DNA from: Gordonia terrae
GTDB taxonomy: Bacteria; Actinomycetota; Actinomycetes; Mycobacteriales; Mycobacteriaceae
Length of the DNA stretch: 64,000 nucleotides
Direction: 5' to 3'
Assembly: GCF_001698225.1 (NCBI RefSeq)
Contig: NZ_CP016594.1
Coordinates: forward strand, 2,852,001 to 2,916,000
Shown: positions 8,752 to 16,767 of the stretch, piece by piece
How positions within the stretch are numbered: position 1 is the stretch's first letter
Layout of the letters: each line of letters opens with the position of its first letter
Notes under the pieces: model-generated
The model's database searches: none
The model's input: only the letters and a program-made list of their open reading frames with translations
Told to the model about the DNA's origin: nothing
Program-made: the position numbers and the translations under genes

Positions 8752-9176
8752 TGGCTGACCCCCTCGGGCTCGGTGGTGTTGCCCGATTCGGCGGCAGCCT
8801 CGGCGGCGATCTGCTCGAACTGGGCGCCCATCGCCTCGGCGACGGCCTGCGCGCCCGAGAGCGGGCGGACCATGACCATGAGGTCGTCGATCTTGCCGTC
8901 GTCGTTGACGTGGATGAAGTCGCAGCCGGTGATCTTCTTGCCGCCGACGACGGCTTCGAAGACGAGTGCCGAATCGTGTCCGCCGGCGTCGTTGATCTCG
9001 CGGATGTAGCGGAAGTCCTCGAAGACCCGCAGCACGCCCCGCAGGATGGCCGACGTGATCGCCTTGCCCGGATACGGCTTGAACGCGACCGGACTGGTGA
9101 AGAGCACGTCGTCGGCGAGCAGTGCCCTCATCGCCTGCTCGTCACGCGCCTCGACGGCCTCTCGGAACTGCTTCAT
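8748..9176 (-). CDS. nuclear transport factor 2-like / SnoaL-type protein
   Basis: The 142-residue protein starts at the ATG at 9176, preceded by AGGGAGG. It shows the NTF2-like cone fold pattern: a helix with ARDEQAMRALLADDV, then FTSPVAFKPYPGK, and strands ending in the conserved C-terminal sheet (CDFIHVNDDGKIDDLMVMVRP). Such proteins are small isomerases, hydrolases or ligand binders. Its start lies 35 bp inside the end of the EamA gene, and its stop overlaps the LLM gene, so it sits in one transcription unit with both. Confidence 0.8.
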   Translation of the reverse strand: MKQFREAVEARDEQAMRALLADDVLFTSPVAFKPYPGKAITSAILRGVLRVFEDFRYIREINDAGGHDSALVFEAVVGGKKITGCDFIHVNDDGKIDDLMVMVRPLSGAQAVAEAMGAQFEQIAAEAAAESGNTTEPEGVSQ

Positions 9177-10143
9177 GCGTCGACCTCCCTGTCGATGATT
9201 CTGCTTCGACGCTAGTGGATGCCGGTCCGGTTGATGCAGGAAGGCGAGGAGCCAGGAGTACGAGCAGAGCGGTGGCCAGTAGTGCAATGCCGACCCACCC
9301 GACCGCGGTGATCGGTTCCGCGAGCACCCCGACGGCCAGCGCGGTCGCGACCGCGGGCTCGATCAGCGTGATGGTGGTGGCGGTCGAACTGTCGATCCGG
9401 CCGAGCCCGCGACTGAACAGTACGTACCCGAGGAACTGCGGCACCAGGACGAGGTAGGCGAGAACGCCGAGTGTCTCGGGGTGGGCGATCACCGATGGCA
9501 CGCCGACCGCGACGACCGGCAGCAGAAGCAATCCGCCCAGTCCCATCACTGTCCCGGCCGCGGCGCCGCGCGGCACCGACCTGTTCATGAGCCGACGCAT
9601 CGCCCACGACAACCCGGCGTAGGTGATGCCCGCGAGCAGACCGAGTCCCACACCGACTGCGGCCGACTGACTCCCGGACAACGTGTCCCCGTGCGACGAC
9701 TCGCTCCGTGACAGTGCGAGCGCCGCACTGCCGACGATGCCCAGCGCGCAGGCGATCGTCCACCGGAGGGTCAGCCTCCGCCCGTCGGCAACTCGTTCGA
9801 TCACCGCCGAGAACAGCGGCGCTGACGCGAGTGACACGACCGTCCCGAGCGCGACGCCGCCGACGCGCATCGACCCGAAGAAGCACAGTGGATAGATCAT
9901 CACGCAGATGCCGCCGAGTAGCGCGACCCGCCACTGAGCCGTCACCGACGACCACGCGGCTCGAATCCCGCGGGCGTTGACCGCCGCCTGTAGCAGGCCG
10001 CCACCGCACATGGCCACGGCGCCGACGGTCACGGCGCTGAGCTCGGGCGCCATCGCCGCCGCGGTTCCCGACGTGCCCCACAGGAGCGCGGTGAGTGCCA
10101 CCGCCAGCATCCCGGCGCGCTCGGACCGACGGGTCTCGTTCAT
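9142..10143 (-). CDS. EamA/DMT-family transporter
   Basis: The 333-residue protein is made almost wholly of membrane helices in two EamA repeats. The first begins AVALTALLWGTSGTAAAMAP, and the second (GITYAGLSWAMRR onward) ends VGILAEPITAVGWVGIALLA-like. Drug/metabolite transporters export small metabolites through the cytoplasmic membrane. I chose the ATG at 10143, which overlaps the glycosyltransferase stop as ATGA. The 3' end runs 35 bp into the NTF2-like gene, giving a polar tail (residues ~310-333) unlikely to matter for the fold. Its coupling to the Nit1C cluster suggests it moves a product of that pathway. Confidence 0.85.
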   Translation of the reverse strand: MNETRRSERAGMLAVALTALLWGTSGTAAAMAPELSAVTVGAVAMCGGGLLQAAVNARGIRAAWSSVTAQWRVALLGGICVMIYPLCFFGSMRVGGVALGTVVSLASAPLFSAVIERVADGRRLTLRWTIACALGIVGSAALALSRSESSHGDTLSGSQSAAVGVGLGLLAGITYAGLSWAMRRLMNRSVPRGAAAGTVMGLGGLLLLPVVAVGVPSVIAHPETLGVLAYLVLVPQFLGYVLFSRGLGRIDSSTATTITLIEPAVATALAVGVLAEPITAVGWVGIALLATALLVLLAPRLPASTGPASTSVEAESSTGRSTHEAVPRGRRGA

Positions 10144-11276
10144 CCGTGGGCGCCGACAGCTGACGCCGGATACGGGTGCCGCGCATAGAACTCGAGGTGC
10201 CGACGTGCCGCGTCGTCCCACGTCAGCGATGCCGCCAGGGCGCGGCCAGACGCCACGCGCGCAGGGTCGGGCGCGAGCGACGCGTCGAGCGCATCGGCCA
10301 GTTCGACGACGGTCGAGGCGTAGGTGACGGTGTCGCCGAACACCTCACGCAGGATGGGGAGGTCTCGCGCGACGACCGGCCGCCCCGCGGCGAGTGCCTC
10401 CATCGCCGCCAGACCGAAGCCCTCTTTCACCGACGGGAACGCGAACACGCGGCAGGCCGCGACCAGTGACGGCAGGTCGTCATCGGGCACGTTCCCGAGC
10501 ACGACCGGTTCGACGTCGAGTTCGGCGCGCCGACGGTCGAAGTCGGCACGGTAGTCGCGGTAGTCGAAGAGGGTCTCGCCACCCGCGAAGACGAGCTTCA
10601 GTCCTGGGTGCCTCTCGCGCAGCACGGCATACGCCTCCAGGAGGTCGATACTGCCCTTGCGCGGTTCGATGCCGCCGACGGCGAGCACATAGTCGCCCAA
10701 CCGATCCGACCAGCGTCGTCGAGCTTCGACAGACTTGGGGGAGTCCGACGCCGCTCCGGCGAAACGTTCATACGCAACGCCATTCGGGATCACCGTCGGA
10801 GTGAAACCCCAGCCGTGTTCGACTTCGTCGGCGACGGCACGCGACACACAGATCCGCGCATACGGGTTGACCACCGCCTTCTCGTGGCAGGCGACGAGGA
10901 TCGGCGTCGTGAACTGATCGAGATGGTGGATCGTGCGGATGCACGTCCCGACGGCGTTGGCACTGATGCAGTCCTGTGCATGCACGATGTCGAAGTCGGA
11001 CGGGTTGAAGGCGGTGCGCAGGGTCTCGATGGACCGCACGATACGTTCGGTGATCGACTCGTTCTCCCGGTCGGAAAACGGGACGAGCCGCACCCGCACA
11101 GCCGGATCCACAGCGCGGAAGAAACCCTCGTCGCCGCCGCGGGCGAGTGACCACACCGTGACGTCGGCGCCGAGCCGCGCCATCGCCTCGGCGAGGTTAA
11201 GCGTATGCACCACGCCGCCGCGGGGTTTCGTCGAATAGGTCAGGAGAGCGATGCGGAGATTCTGCGTACCGGTCAC
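10140..11276 (-). CDS. MSMEG_0565-type glycosyltransferase (GT4 family) of the Nit1C cluster
   Basis: Starting at the GTG at 11276 (GTGA overlap with the preceding gene) gives 378 residues. The N-terminal domain opens with IALLTYSTKPRGGVVHTLNL. The C-terminal domain has the nucleotide-sugar loop (VGGIEPRKGSIDLLEAY) and the E-x7-E motif of retaining GT4 enzymes (EGFGLAAMEALAAG). Its position at the distal end of a Nit1C cluster identifies it as the MSMEG_0565-type transferase. The acceptor is unknown; the family may glycosylate the product made by the radical SAM/AIR-synthase-like enzymes. Confidence 0.88.
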   Translation of the reverse strand: MTGTQNLRIALLTYSTKPRGGVVHTLNLAEAMARLGADVTVWSLARGGDEGFFRAVDPAVRVRLVPFSDRENESITERIVRSIETLRTAFNPSDFDIVHAQDCISANAVGTCIRTIHHLDQFTTPILVACHEKAVVNPYARICVSRAVADEVEHGWGFTPTVIPNGVAYERFAGAASDSPKSVEARRRWSDRLGDYVLAVGGIEPRKGSIDLLEAYAVLRERHPGLKLVFAGGETLFDYRDYRADFDRRRAELDVEPVVLGNVPDDDLPSLVAACRVFAFPSVKEGFGLAAMEALAAGRPVVARDLPILREVFGDTVTYASTVVELADALDASLAPDPARVASGRALAASLTWDDAARRHLEFYARHPYPASAVGAHG

Positions 11277-12121
11277 CGCTGCTCCGCCGGCATCGTCGAC
11301 CGGTACGTGTCCGGCCGGAGTTCGGCGAGGTGACTCAGGACGCGCCGCGCCCGGTCGACCTCGGCGTCGACATCGACGGTCACCGTGGCCATCCCGCCTT
11401 TCGAACGAGTGGTTGCCAGGATGTCGCCACCTGGTCCGACAACCTTCGCCTGTCCGAGGAAGCGCAGTGACCCCATCACCCCGGTCTGGTTCGACGACAC
11501 GACGAACACCTGATTCTCGGCAGCTCGGGCGCTGTCGTAGAGATCGAACAACCGGGACTGGCGGTCCGCTGGTAGGCGTGCGGCGCGGTCGGTGACGCTG
11601 GCCGGCCACGCGGACAGCGCCGCGATGATCCGTGCGCCGTCGAGCGCCAGCGTGCGTGCCGACTCCGGAAAAGTCTTGTCGTAGTCGATCAGCATGCCGA
11701 TGCGGCCGACCGGGGTGTCGAAGGCGTCGAAGGAGTCACCGGCCGCGTAGGCGAGTGCCTCGCCGGCGGGCTGATGCACCTTGCGGTGCGTGCCGAGGAT
11801 GCCGTCCCCCGAGAGACAGACGGCGGTGTTGAATCGCTGCTCGCCGACCGCTTCGGTGTAGCCGATGCAGACGGTCATGTCGCCGGCGGCGGCGGCGATC
11901 GCGGCGAGTTCCGGACCGTCGGGTTGGAGAGCGGGTGGCAGCTCGGTCGGATCGGGTTCACGGAGATCGCCGAGATAGCCGCCGAGCGAGGCATCGGGGA
12001 AGACGAGAAGGTCGACGCCGTCGGTCGCGGCGGATTCGACGATGCCGACCGCCTTGGCAACACCGCGTTCCACGTCGCGTCCGAAGTGCGCGGCGAGGGC
12101 CCCGAGGGTGACCGTCCTCAT
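11273..12121 (-). CDS. nitrilase-superfamily protein with substituted catalytic residues (predicted pseudoenzyme)
   Basis: The 282-residue protein clearly follows the carbon-nitrogen hydrolase fold and aligns with the intact nitrilase encoded at 16760-17671. The catalytic Glu position reads FPDASLGGYL (Asp) where the paralogue has FPEAAIGGYL. The Lys is kept (HRKVHQP), and the nucleophilic Cys is Asp (GMLIDYDKTFPE against GLQICYDKAFPE). I checked both codons on the complementary strand (gat and gac). Without Cys the usual thioester chemistry cannot proceed, so it may be a scaffold or regulatory subunit, or use different chemistry. Upstream there is a 64-bp gap to the GNAT-AIR gene. Confidence 0.88.
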   Translation of the reverse strand: MRTVTLGALAAHFGRDVERGVAKAVGIVESAATDGVDLLVFPDASLGGYLGDLREPDPTELPPALQPDGPELAAIAAAAGDMTVCIGYTEAVGEQRFNTAVCLSGDGILGTHRKVHQPAGEALAYAAGDSFDAFDTPVGRIGMLIDYDKTFPESARTLALDGARIIAALSAWPASVTDRAARLPADRQSRLFDLYDSARAAENQVFVVSSNQTGVMGSLRFLGQAKVVGPGGDILATTRSKGGMATVTVDVDAEVDRARRVLSHLAELRPDTYRSTMPAEQR

Positions 12122-12185
12122 GGGCGAACTGTACCGGTCGAGACCGTCGTCGAGGTCGGTCGCTGGAGAGTCATGCCCACGGGGT

Positions 12186-13616
12186 TCATGCGGCCCCCAG
12201 CCCGGTGACCGTCGATGCCACTGCAACGGTTGTCTCGCCGTCGGGCCACCGTAATCGCACGCCGGGTTCCGCGGTCAGCCGGCCGCAGTCGGCGGTCGTC
12301 ACCGGAGCAGGTGTGGGGACTGCGCGTCGGGCGCCGGCGCGATCGGTGCTCAACATCGCGTAGCCCGGGAAGCAGGTGAGCCACCCACCCATCGACGCGT
12401 CGCCGGGGCGCGGTACTGCCGTCACCTCCAGTTCGGCGCCCGTTCCCGACGCTTCGGCGAGCATGCCGAGCGTCCCCACGATCCCGGCCATGCTGACGTC
12501 CTTCGCCGACGCCGGACGCACCGTCGCGAGATGCGACGCCATGGCGCAGAGTTCGTCGCTGCTGCGTGAACTCGTCGAGTCCCACTGACGATCGTGATAG
12601 CCGGGCCGCCAGGAGCCGCCGAGGTCGGCGTGGAGGGTCACGGTGTCGCCGACCGCTCCGCCGCCGGCGCGGAGAGGGGTACTGGTCGTGCCCAGCGCGG
12701 TGACCGACAACGCCGACGGCACGCCGACCTGGGTGTGGCCACCGAGAACGGGCGTGCGCCACGCGGCGGCCGCGGAGGAGATCCCACGGATGATCCGCGT
12801 CAGATGCGACGTCGTGGGCGCCCCCACGGCATCGAGCAGGCCGAGTGGGTGGGCACCCATCGCGCCGAGGTCGTTGATGTTGACGAGCACCGAACACCAA
12901 CCCGCCCATTCGGGATCGCGTTCGATCATCGACGGGATGATGGCGTCGCAAGCGGCGATCACGTCGGTGCCGGGCAGCGGCACACCGTCGTCGCCGCGGA
13001 ACCCCGCGGCTCCGAGGCCGCCGGGCATGTTCGCGAACGGCGCGAGCGCATCGGCGAGAACCGCTTTCGTCCCGTCGACCGTACGTTGAACTCTGTCGAG
13101 TGGGTAGCGCATCTCGCGGTGCGACCGGCCTTCGATCCGCGGGCCGGGACCGCGGTCCAGCCAGCCGAGTCTCGAGAACATGGGTGCATAACGGTCCTGC
13201 ACAGTCGCGTCGAACCGCAGGGCACCGAGTTGTTCGACGTGTGCGCAGGCCGCTCGTACGAGTGCTGCGCCGATCCCGCCCGCAAGCCCCGGATCGGCGA
13301 CGACGAGCCGCGAGCCGAACCACCATCCGATGTCGGCGTGGACCGATCCCGCCCAGGGGGTGGGGGCGATCCGCACGCCACCCGCGATCGTCCCGTCGGC
13401 CAGGGTCGCGACGAGGACGGTGGTGCGCGGGTCCTCGTCGGTGTCGTCGAGATCGGTGCGCTCGAAAAGTGCCTGACGCTCGACGAATTCGCGGTGCCGC
13501 AGCGCCCGATACGCCGCATGGTCCCGCGGCCTGTCGGCGACGGTGATCAGGAACTCCGACCGTGGAGTCGTTCGCGGAAGCCCGGACAGGATCGACAGTT
13601 CGCCCCGTGACAACAC
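12186..13616 (-). CDS. MSMEG_0567-type GNAT N-acetyltransferase fused to Sll0787-type AIR synthase-like domain
   Basis: The 476-residue fusion protein, from the GTG at 13616, has two parts. Residues ~1-165 form a GNAT domain (TIAGGVRIAPTP; acetyl-CoA loop region PGLAGGIGAALVRAA). Residues ~170-476 are related to AIR synthase/PurM (INDLGAMGAHPLGLLDAV, RPASAKDVSMAGIVGT, GDASMGGWLTCFPGY), a fold that binds ATP to activate an amide or acid. In cyanobacteria the equivalent genes are separate (sll0786, sll0787), so this is the fused actinobacterial form. It follows the radical SAM gene by one base and belongs to the Nit1C pathway, whose product is not established. Confidence 0.88.
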   Translation of the reverse strand: MLSRGELSILSGLPRTTPRSEFLITVADRPRDHAAYRALRHREFVERQALFERTDLDDTDEDPRTTVLVATLADGTIAGGVRIAPTPWAGSVHADIGWWFGSRLVVADPGLAGGIGAALVRAACAHVEQLGALRFDATVQDRYAPMFSRLGWLDRGPGPRIEGRSHREMRYPLDRVQRTVDGTKAVLADALAPFANMPGGLGAAGFRGDDGVPLPGTDVIAACDAIIPSMIERDPEWAGWCSVLVNINDLGAMGAHPLGLLDAVGAPTTSHLTRIIRGISSAAAAWRTPVLGGHTQVGVPSALSVTALGTTSTPLRAGGGAVGDTVTLHADLGGSWRPGYHDRQWDSTSSRSSDELCAMASHLATVRPASAKDVSMAGIVGTLGMLAEASGTGAELEVTAVPRPGDASMGGWLTCFPGYAMLSTDRAGARRAVPTPAPVTTADCGRLTAEPGVRLRWPDGETTVAVASTVTGLGAA

Positions 13617-13617
13617 G

Positions 13618-14673
13618 TCAGCCTCCGACCGTCGGCAACACGCTGCAGGCACCACAGGCCGCGCAGCCCGCACGTTGGTCCGACCCGGACATCCCGATGA
13701 AGCTCAGATGACCGGCGACCTCGCGGCTGATCTTCTCGACGATCGTCGGGTCGGGTGCGGGAGCGTTGTCGACGTCGACGGCGAGGGTCCCCGCGTGACG
13801 CCGGAACGGCACGATGAATGGGTACACACCCATGTCAGCCAGTTCCTTGGCGCCGGCGATCATCTCGTCGGTGTCCTCGCCGAGTCCGACCAGCAGATAG
13901 GTCGACACCTGGTTGCGACCGAAGACCCGGACCGCCTCCGCCCAGGCCGCCCGGTACTCCGACATCGGTACCGTCGACTTGCCGGGCATCCAGCGGCGCC
14001 GCACGTCGTCGTCGAGTGATTCGACGTGGATGCCGATGGCGTCCGCACCGGCGTCGCGGAGTTCGGTCAGGACGGCCAGGTCGGCAGGCGGTTCGCACTG
14101 GACCTGGATCGGCAGTTCGGGCACCGCGGCCTTGATCGCCCGGACGCACCGCGCGAGATGACGAGCCCCGCGGTCGCGTCCACCGCTGGTGCCGGTGGTC
14201 ATGACCATGTTGGTGACGCCGTCGAGATCGACTGCTGCACGAGCGACTTCGGCGAGTTGCTCGGGCTTCTTCACCGCGATCGTCGAGCCGGACTTGAGCG
14301 ACTCCTCGATCGAACAGAATCGGCATCGCTGGTCCTCGGCGTAGCGGATGCATGTCTGCAGGACCGTCGTCGCCAACACGTTGCGTCCGTGCAGGCGGGC
14401 GATCTTCTCGTAGCTCACCCCGTCCGCGGTCTGCAGGTCGTAGAACCGGGGGCGCCCGATCGCACTGACCTCGACGCCGATGTCGACCCCGTCGTACAGC
14501 ACGCGATCACCGTCGAAGACGAACGGGCTCTGCGGATTCCGCGGGATCGCGGCATGCAGCCCGTCGACCATGAGGTGGCCGTCGTCGCTGGGCCCCGCAC
14601 CGCCGCTGCGCTGCACCGGCGGTTCGCCGCGAATACCGAGCAACGCGAGGTCAACTCGTGTCGATACCGTCAT
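13618..14673 (-). CDS. MSMEG_0568-type radical SAM protein of the Nit1C cluster
   Basis: The 351-residue protein starts at an ATG with AGGAG seven bases upstream. The cluster-binding cysteines near residues 107-119 read TCIRYAEDQRCRFCS, i.e. C-x8-C-x2-C instead of the usual C-x3-C-x2-C. After it come radical SAM barrel features (MVMTTGTSGGRD, IQVQCEPP, GIHVESLDDDVRRRWMPGKS). The C-terminus carries CAACGAC, which could hold an auxiliary iron-sulfur cluster. Neighbouring genes identify it as the Nit1C radical SAM enzyme; its reaction is not known to me. Confidence 0.88.
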   Translation of the reverse strand: MTVSTRVDLALLGIRGEPPVQRSGGAGPSDDGHLMVDGLHAAIPRNPQSPFVFDGDRVLYDGVDIGVEVSAIGRPRFYDLQTADGVSYEKIARLHGRNVLATTVLQTCIRYAEDQRCRFCSIEESLKSGSTIAVKKPEQLAEVARAAVDLDGVTNMVMTTGTSGGRDRGARHLARCVRAIKAAVPELPIQVQCEPPADLAVLTELRDAGADAIGIHVESLDDDVRRRWMPGKSTVPMSEYRAAWAEAVRVFGRNQVSTYLLVGLGEDTDEMIAGAKELADMGVYPFIVPFRRHAGTLAVDVDNAPAPDPTIVEKISREVAGHLSFIGMSGSDQRAGCAACGACSVLPTVGG

Positions 14674-14722
14674 GGGTACTCCTTAGAAGAATGAACTATG
14701 TGCTCGACGGTGAGCGCTTCTT

Positions 14723-15042
14723 GCTGGTTGAGCCGACTCCGAGCGGAGCGAGGCGTCGTGTCGAAGCCACCTGGTGACCCGCCCCGCTGGTTGACCCGAA
14801 ACCCCCCCGCTGGTTGAGCCGACTCCGAGCGGAGCGAGGCGTCGTGTCGAAGCCACCTGGTGACCCGCCCCGCTGGTTGACCCGAAACCCCCCCCGCTGG
14901 TTGAGCCGACTCCGAGCGGAGCGAGGCGTCGTGTCGAAGCCACCTGGTGACCCGCCCCCGCCGGTTGACCCGAAACCCCCCCGCTGGTTGAGCCGACACC
15001 GAGCGAAGGGAGGCGTCGAGTCGAAGCCACCTGGTGACCCGT
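14723..15042. repeat. tandem array of family A dispersed repeat (about 3.7 units of 86-87 bp)
   Basis: Units start at 14723, 14809, 14896 and 14983, each opening with GCTGGTTGAGCCGAC. Each continues with a CTCCGAGCGGAG hairpin core, a TCGAAGCCACCTGGTGACCC end and a short spacer GGTTGACCCGAAACCCCCC. The last unit is partial and diverged. The array fills the ~410-bp gap between the 0568 and 0569 genes of the Nit1C cluster. All three leftward frames stay open through it only because it is repetitive; I do not regard those frames as genes. It lacks unique spacers, so it is not CRISPR. Confidence 0.85.
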
Positions 15043-15082
15043 CCTCCACAACCCAACCCTCGAAGCCCACAGAACCCCACAC

Positions 15083-16354
15083 CTACTGCGCAACAATCAA
15101 TTGCGAGCGTCTATCACAAACTGCTTCAACTACGTGCTCAGCCACATACCTCGCATCGCGGTCGATACCAAGGAACCGTCCGGAACCCCAGGTGTGCATC
15201 CACGGCAACCCGACGAAGCTGAGCCCGGGCACTTCGGTGATCCCGCGCGTCTGCATGGGCCGGCCACCGCCGTCGAACGCACTGGCCTCGATCCACCGGT
15301 AGTCGGGTCGGTAGCCGATGGCCCAGATGATGGAGGTGACACCTTCGGCGGCGAGATCGAGCTCGGTCGGATCGACCTCGGGCGCCCACACCGGTTCGTA
15401 CCGCGACGCCTCCGGCGCCTCGATGCCCAGCTTCTCGATGTGCCGGTCGATGTCGCCGCAGATCGAGTTGTATACCGCGTCGGCCCGGTCGAGCGCGGCG
15501 GTCAGCGTCGACGCGAACCGCAGCGTCGAGTCCTTGCCGTCGGTGAGGACGCCGTAGAGCTTCATGCCCTCCGCTGCGAAGCGTCGAAGGTCGATGTCGC
15601 GGCCGCCGTCGCGGCCGGTGACGTAGTGATTCGTCTTCTCCTGTGCAGCGCGCCCGCCGGGGTACTCCTGGGTCGGAGTGTCGTAGAGACCCATGTCGGA
15701 CAGCCACGTCATGCAGTCGCGTCCGCGATAGAACCGGGCGACTCGCGGCGCGTTACCGATCGCGAGATGCACCTGACGGCCCGCGAGGTGGAGATCCTCG
15801 GCGATCTGCGTGCCCGATTGTCCCGACCCGACGACCAGCACGGCACCGTCGGGCAATTGCTCGGGGTTGAAGTACTCCTCGGAGTGCACCTGGTGCACAG
15901 CCGGATCGAGCGACGACGCGAACGGCGGCACGACCGGCAGTGGGTATCCACCGGTCGCGATGACCGCCTGATCGCAGGTGAGTGACCGCATCCCGTCGGC
16001 GCCTTCGAGAGTCAGCTCGAACCGATCACCGGACAGTCGCTGTAGGCGAGTGACCTTCGTGTGTTCGACGAGCGGCGGTTCGAACGTCTCCAGCCAACCC
16101 TTCAACCACTCAACGACCTCGTCACGGGTCATAAACCCGTCCGGGTCCGGACCGTCGTAGGTGTATCCGGGGAGCTTGCAGTGCCAGTTGGGTGTCACGA
16201 GGGTGAAGTTGTCCCAGCGCTTGTCGGCCCACGCATGAACCGCGGTGTCGGCTTCGACGACGAGGTGTTCGACGTCCGCCTGCCCGAGGTACCAGCTGAC
16301 CGAGAGGCCGGCTTGTCCGCCACCGATGACGACGACCGGCACATGTGCGTTCAT
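15083..16354 (-). CDS. MSMEG_0569-type flavin-dependent oxidoreductase of the Nit1C cluster
   Basis: The 423-residue protein has an N-terminal FAD motif GGGQAG (near residue 11), the FMO-like segment WHCKLPGYTYDGPDPDGF, and a second nucleotide-binding motif GSGQSGTQIAEDL near residue 185. These fit the flavin-dependent monooxygenase-like protein of Nit1C clusters. The ATG at 16354 overlaps the stop of the 0570 gene as ATGA and has AGGAG just upstream. Downstream the repeat array separates it from the radical SAM gene. A role in oxidising a nitrile or amide pathway intermediate is inference. Confidence 0.88.
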   Translation of the reverse strand: MNAHVPVVVIGGGQAGLSVSWYLGQADVEHLVVEADTAVHAWADKRWDNFTLVTPNWHCKLPGYTYDGPDPDGFMTRDEVVEWLKGWLETFEPPLVEHTKVTRLQRLSGDRFELTLEGADGMRSLTCDQAVIATGGYPLPVVPPFASSLDPAVHQVHSEEYFNPEQLPDGAVLVVGSGQSGTQIAEDLHLAGRQVHLAIGNAPRVARFYRGRDCMTWLSDMGLYDTPTQEYPGGRAAQEKTNHYVTGRDGGRDIDLRRFAAEGMKLYGVLTDGKDSTLRFASTLTAALDRADAVYNSICGDIDRHIEKLGIEAPEASRYEPVWAPEVDPTELDLAAEGVTSIIWAIGYRPDYRWIEASAFDGGGRPMQTRGITEVPGLSFVGLPWMHTWGSGRFLGIDRDARYVAEHVVEAVCDRRSQLIVAQ

Positions 16355-16767
16355 GAGAGCTCCTCACTGCTGGTTCCACTGCTGGTTGAGCCGGGCCGGC
16401 CCCGAGCTTCCGCCCCGTCCCCACTGCTGGTTGAGCCGGGCCGGAGCGAAGCGACGCCCCGAGTCGAAGCCACCTCCGCACCCGGCAACGGCGGGTACAT
16501 CGACACCACCTCGACCGCAGCGCAATCCGCATGCCGAGCCGCATCGAGGGCGATCTCCTCCGCCGACGCCGCTGCCGACGTGCACACGAAGCCGTACTTG
16601 GCCCGGACCCGTGCGCTGGCTTCGTCGAGCGCCGTGGTGGCGCGGGAGCGAAAGTCGTCGACCCGGTAAGTACCTGGCGCGAGGTGGTCGTGCAGTACGA
16701 GGCTGGGGGAGTAGTACTGGCGCAGCAGGCCGTCGGGCCAGCGCACCTGGACGGTCATCTCAGGCAT
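16351..16767 (-). CDS. MSMEG_0570-type nitrogen-starvation protein with repeat-derived C-terminal tail
   Basis: The 138-residue protein, from the ATG at 16767, begins MPEMTVQVRWPDG and runs through a small conserved domain to about residue 97 (VEVVSMYPPLPGAE), close to the ~95 residues I expect for this family. The remaining ~40 residues (VASTRGVASLRPGSTSS onward, with RPGSTSSG repeated) are encoded by family A dispersed-repeat DNA at 16369-16474. The stop TGA overlaps the 0569 ATG, so the extension is followed by a normally coupled gene. Function is unknown; the family name comes from induction under nitrogen limitation in relatives. Confidence 0.85.
   Translation of the reverse strand: MPEMTVQVRWPDGLLRQYYSPSLVLHDHLAPGTYRVDDFRSRATTALDEASARVRAKYGFVCTSAAASAEEIALDAARHADCAAVEVVSMYPPLPGAEVASTRGVASLRPGSTSSGDGAEARGRPGSTSSGTSSEELS
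16369..16474. repeat. family A dispersed repeat inside the 0570 coding sequence
   Basis: Two imperfect copies open with GCTGGTTGAGCCGGGCCGG, at about 16381 and 16426. The second continues with the GAGCGAAGCGA core and the GAGTCGAAGCCACC end seen at 6526-6600 and 14723-15042. They lie in the reading frame of the 0570 protein and replace its natural end, leaving the downstream 0569 start intact. Confidence 0.8.

Noticed and set aside
14723..15042. CRISPR array
   Set aside because: Units of 86-87 bp repeat end to end without unique spacers and no cas gene is present.
14670..15096. Three overlapping open frames of ~130 codons on the - strand
   Set aside because: All three frames are open only because the DNA is a tandem repeat. 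The peptides are repeats of the same phrase and no function or start signal supports them.
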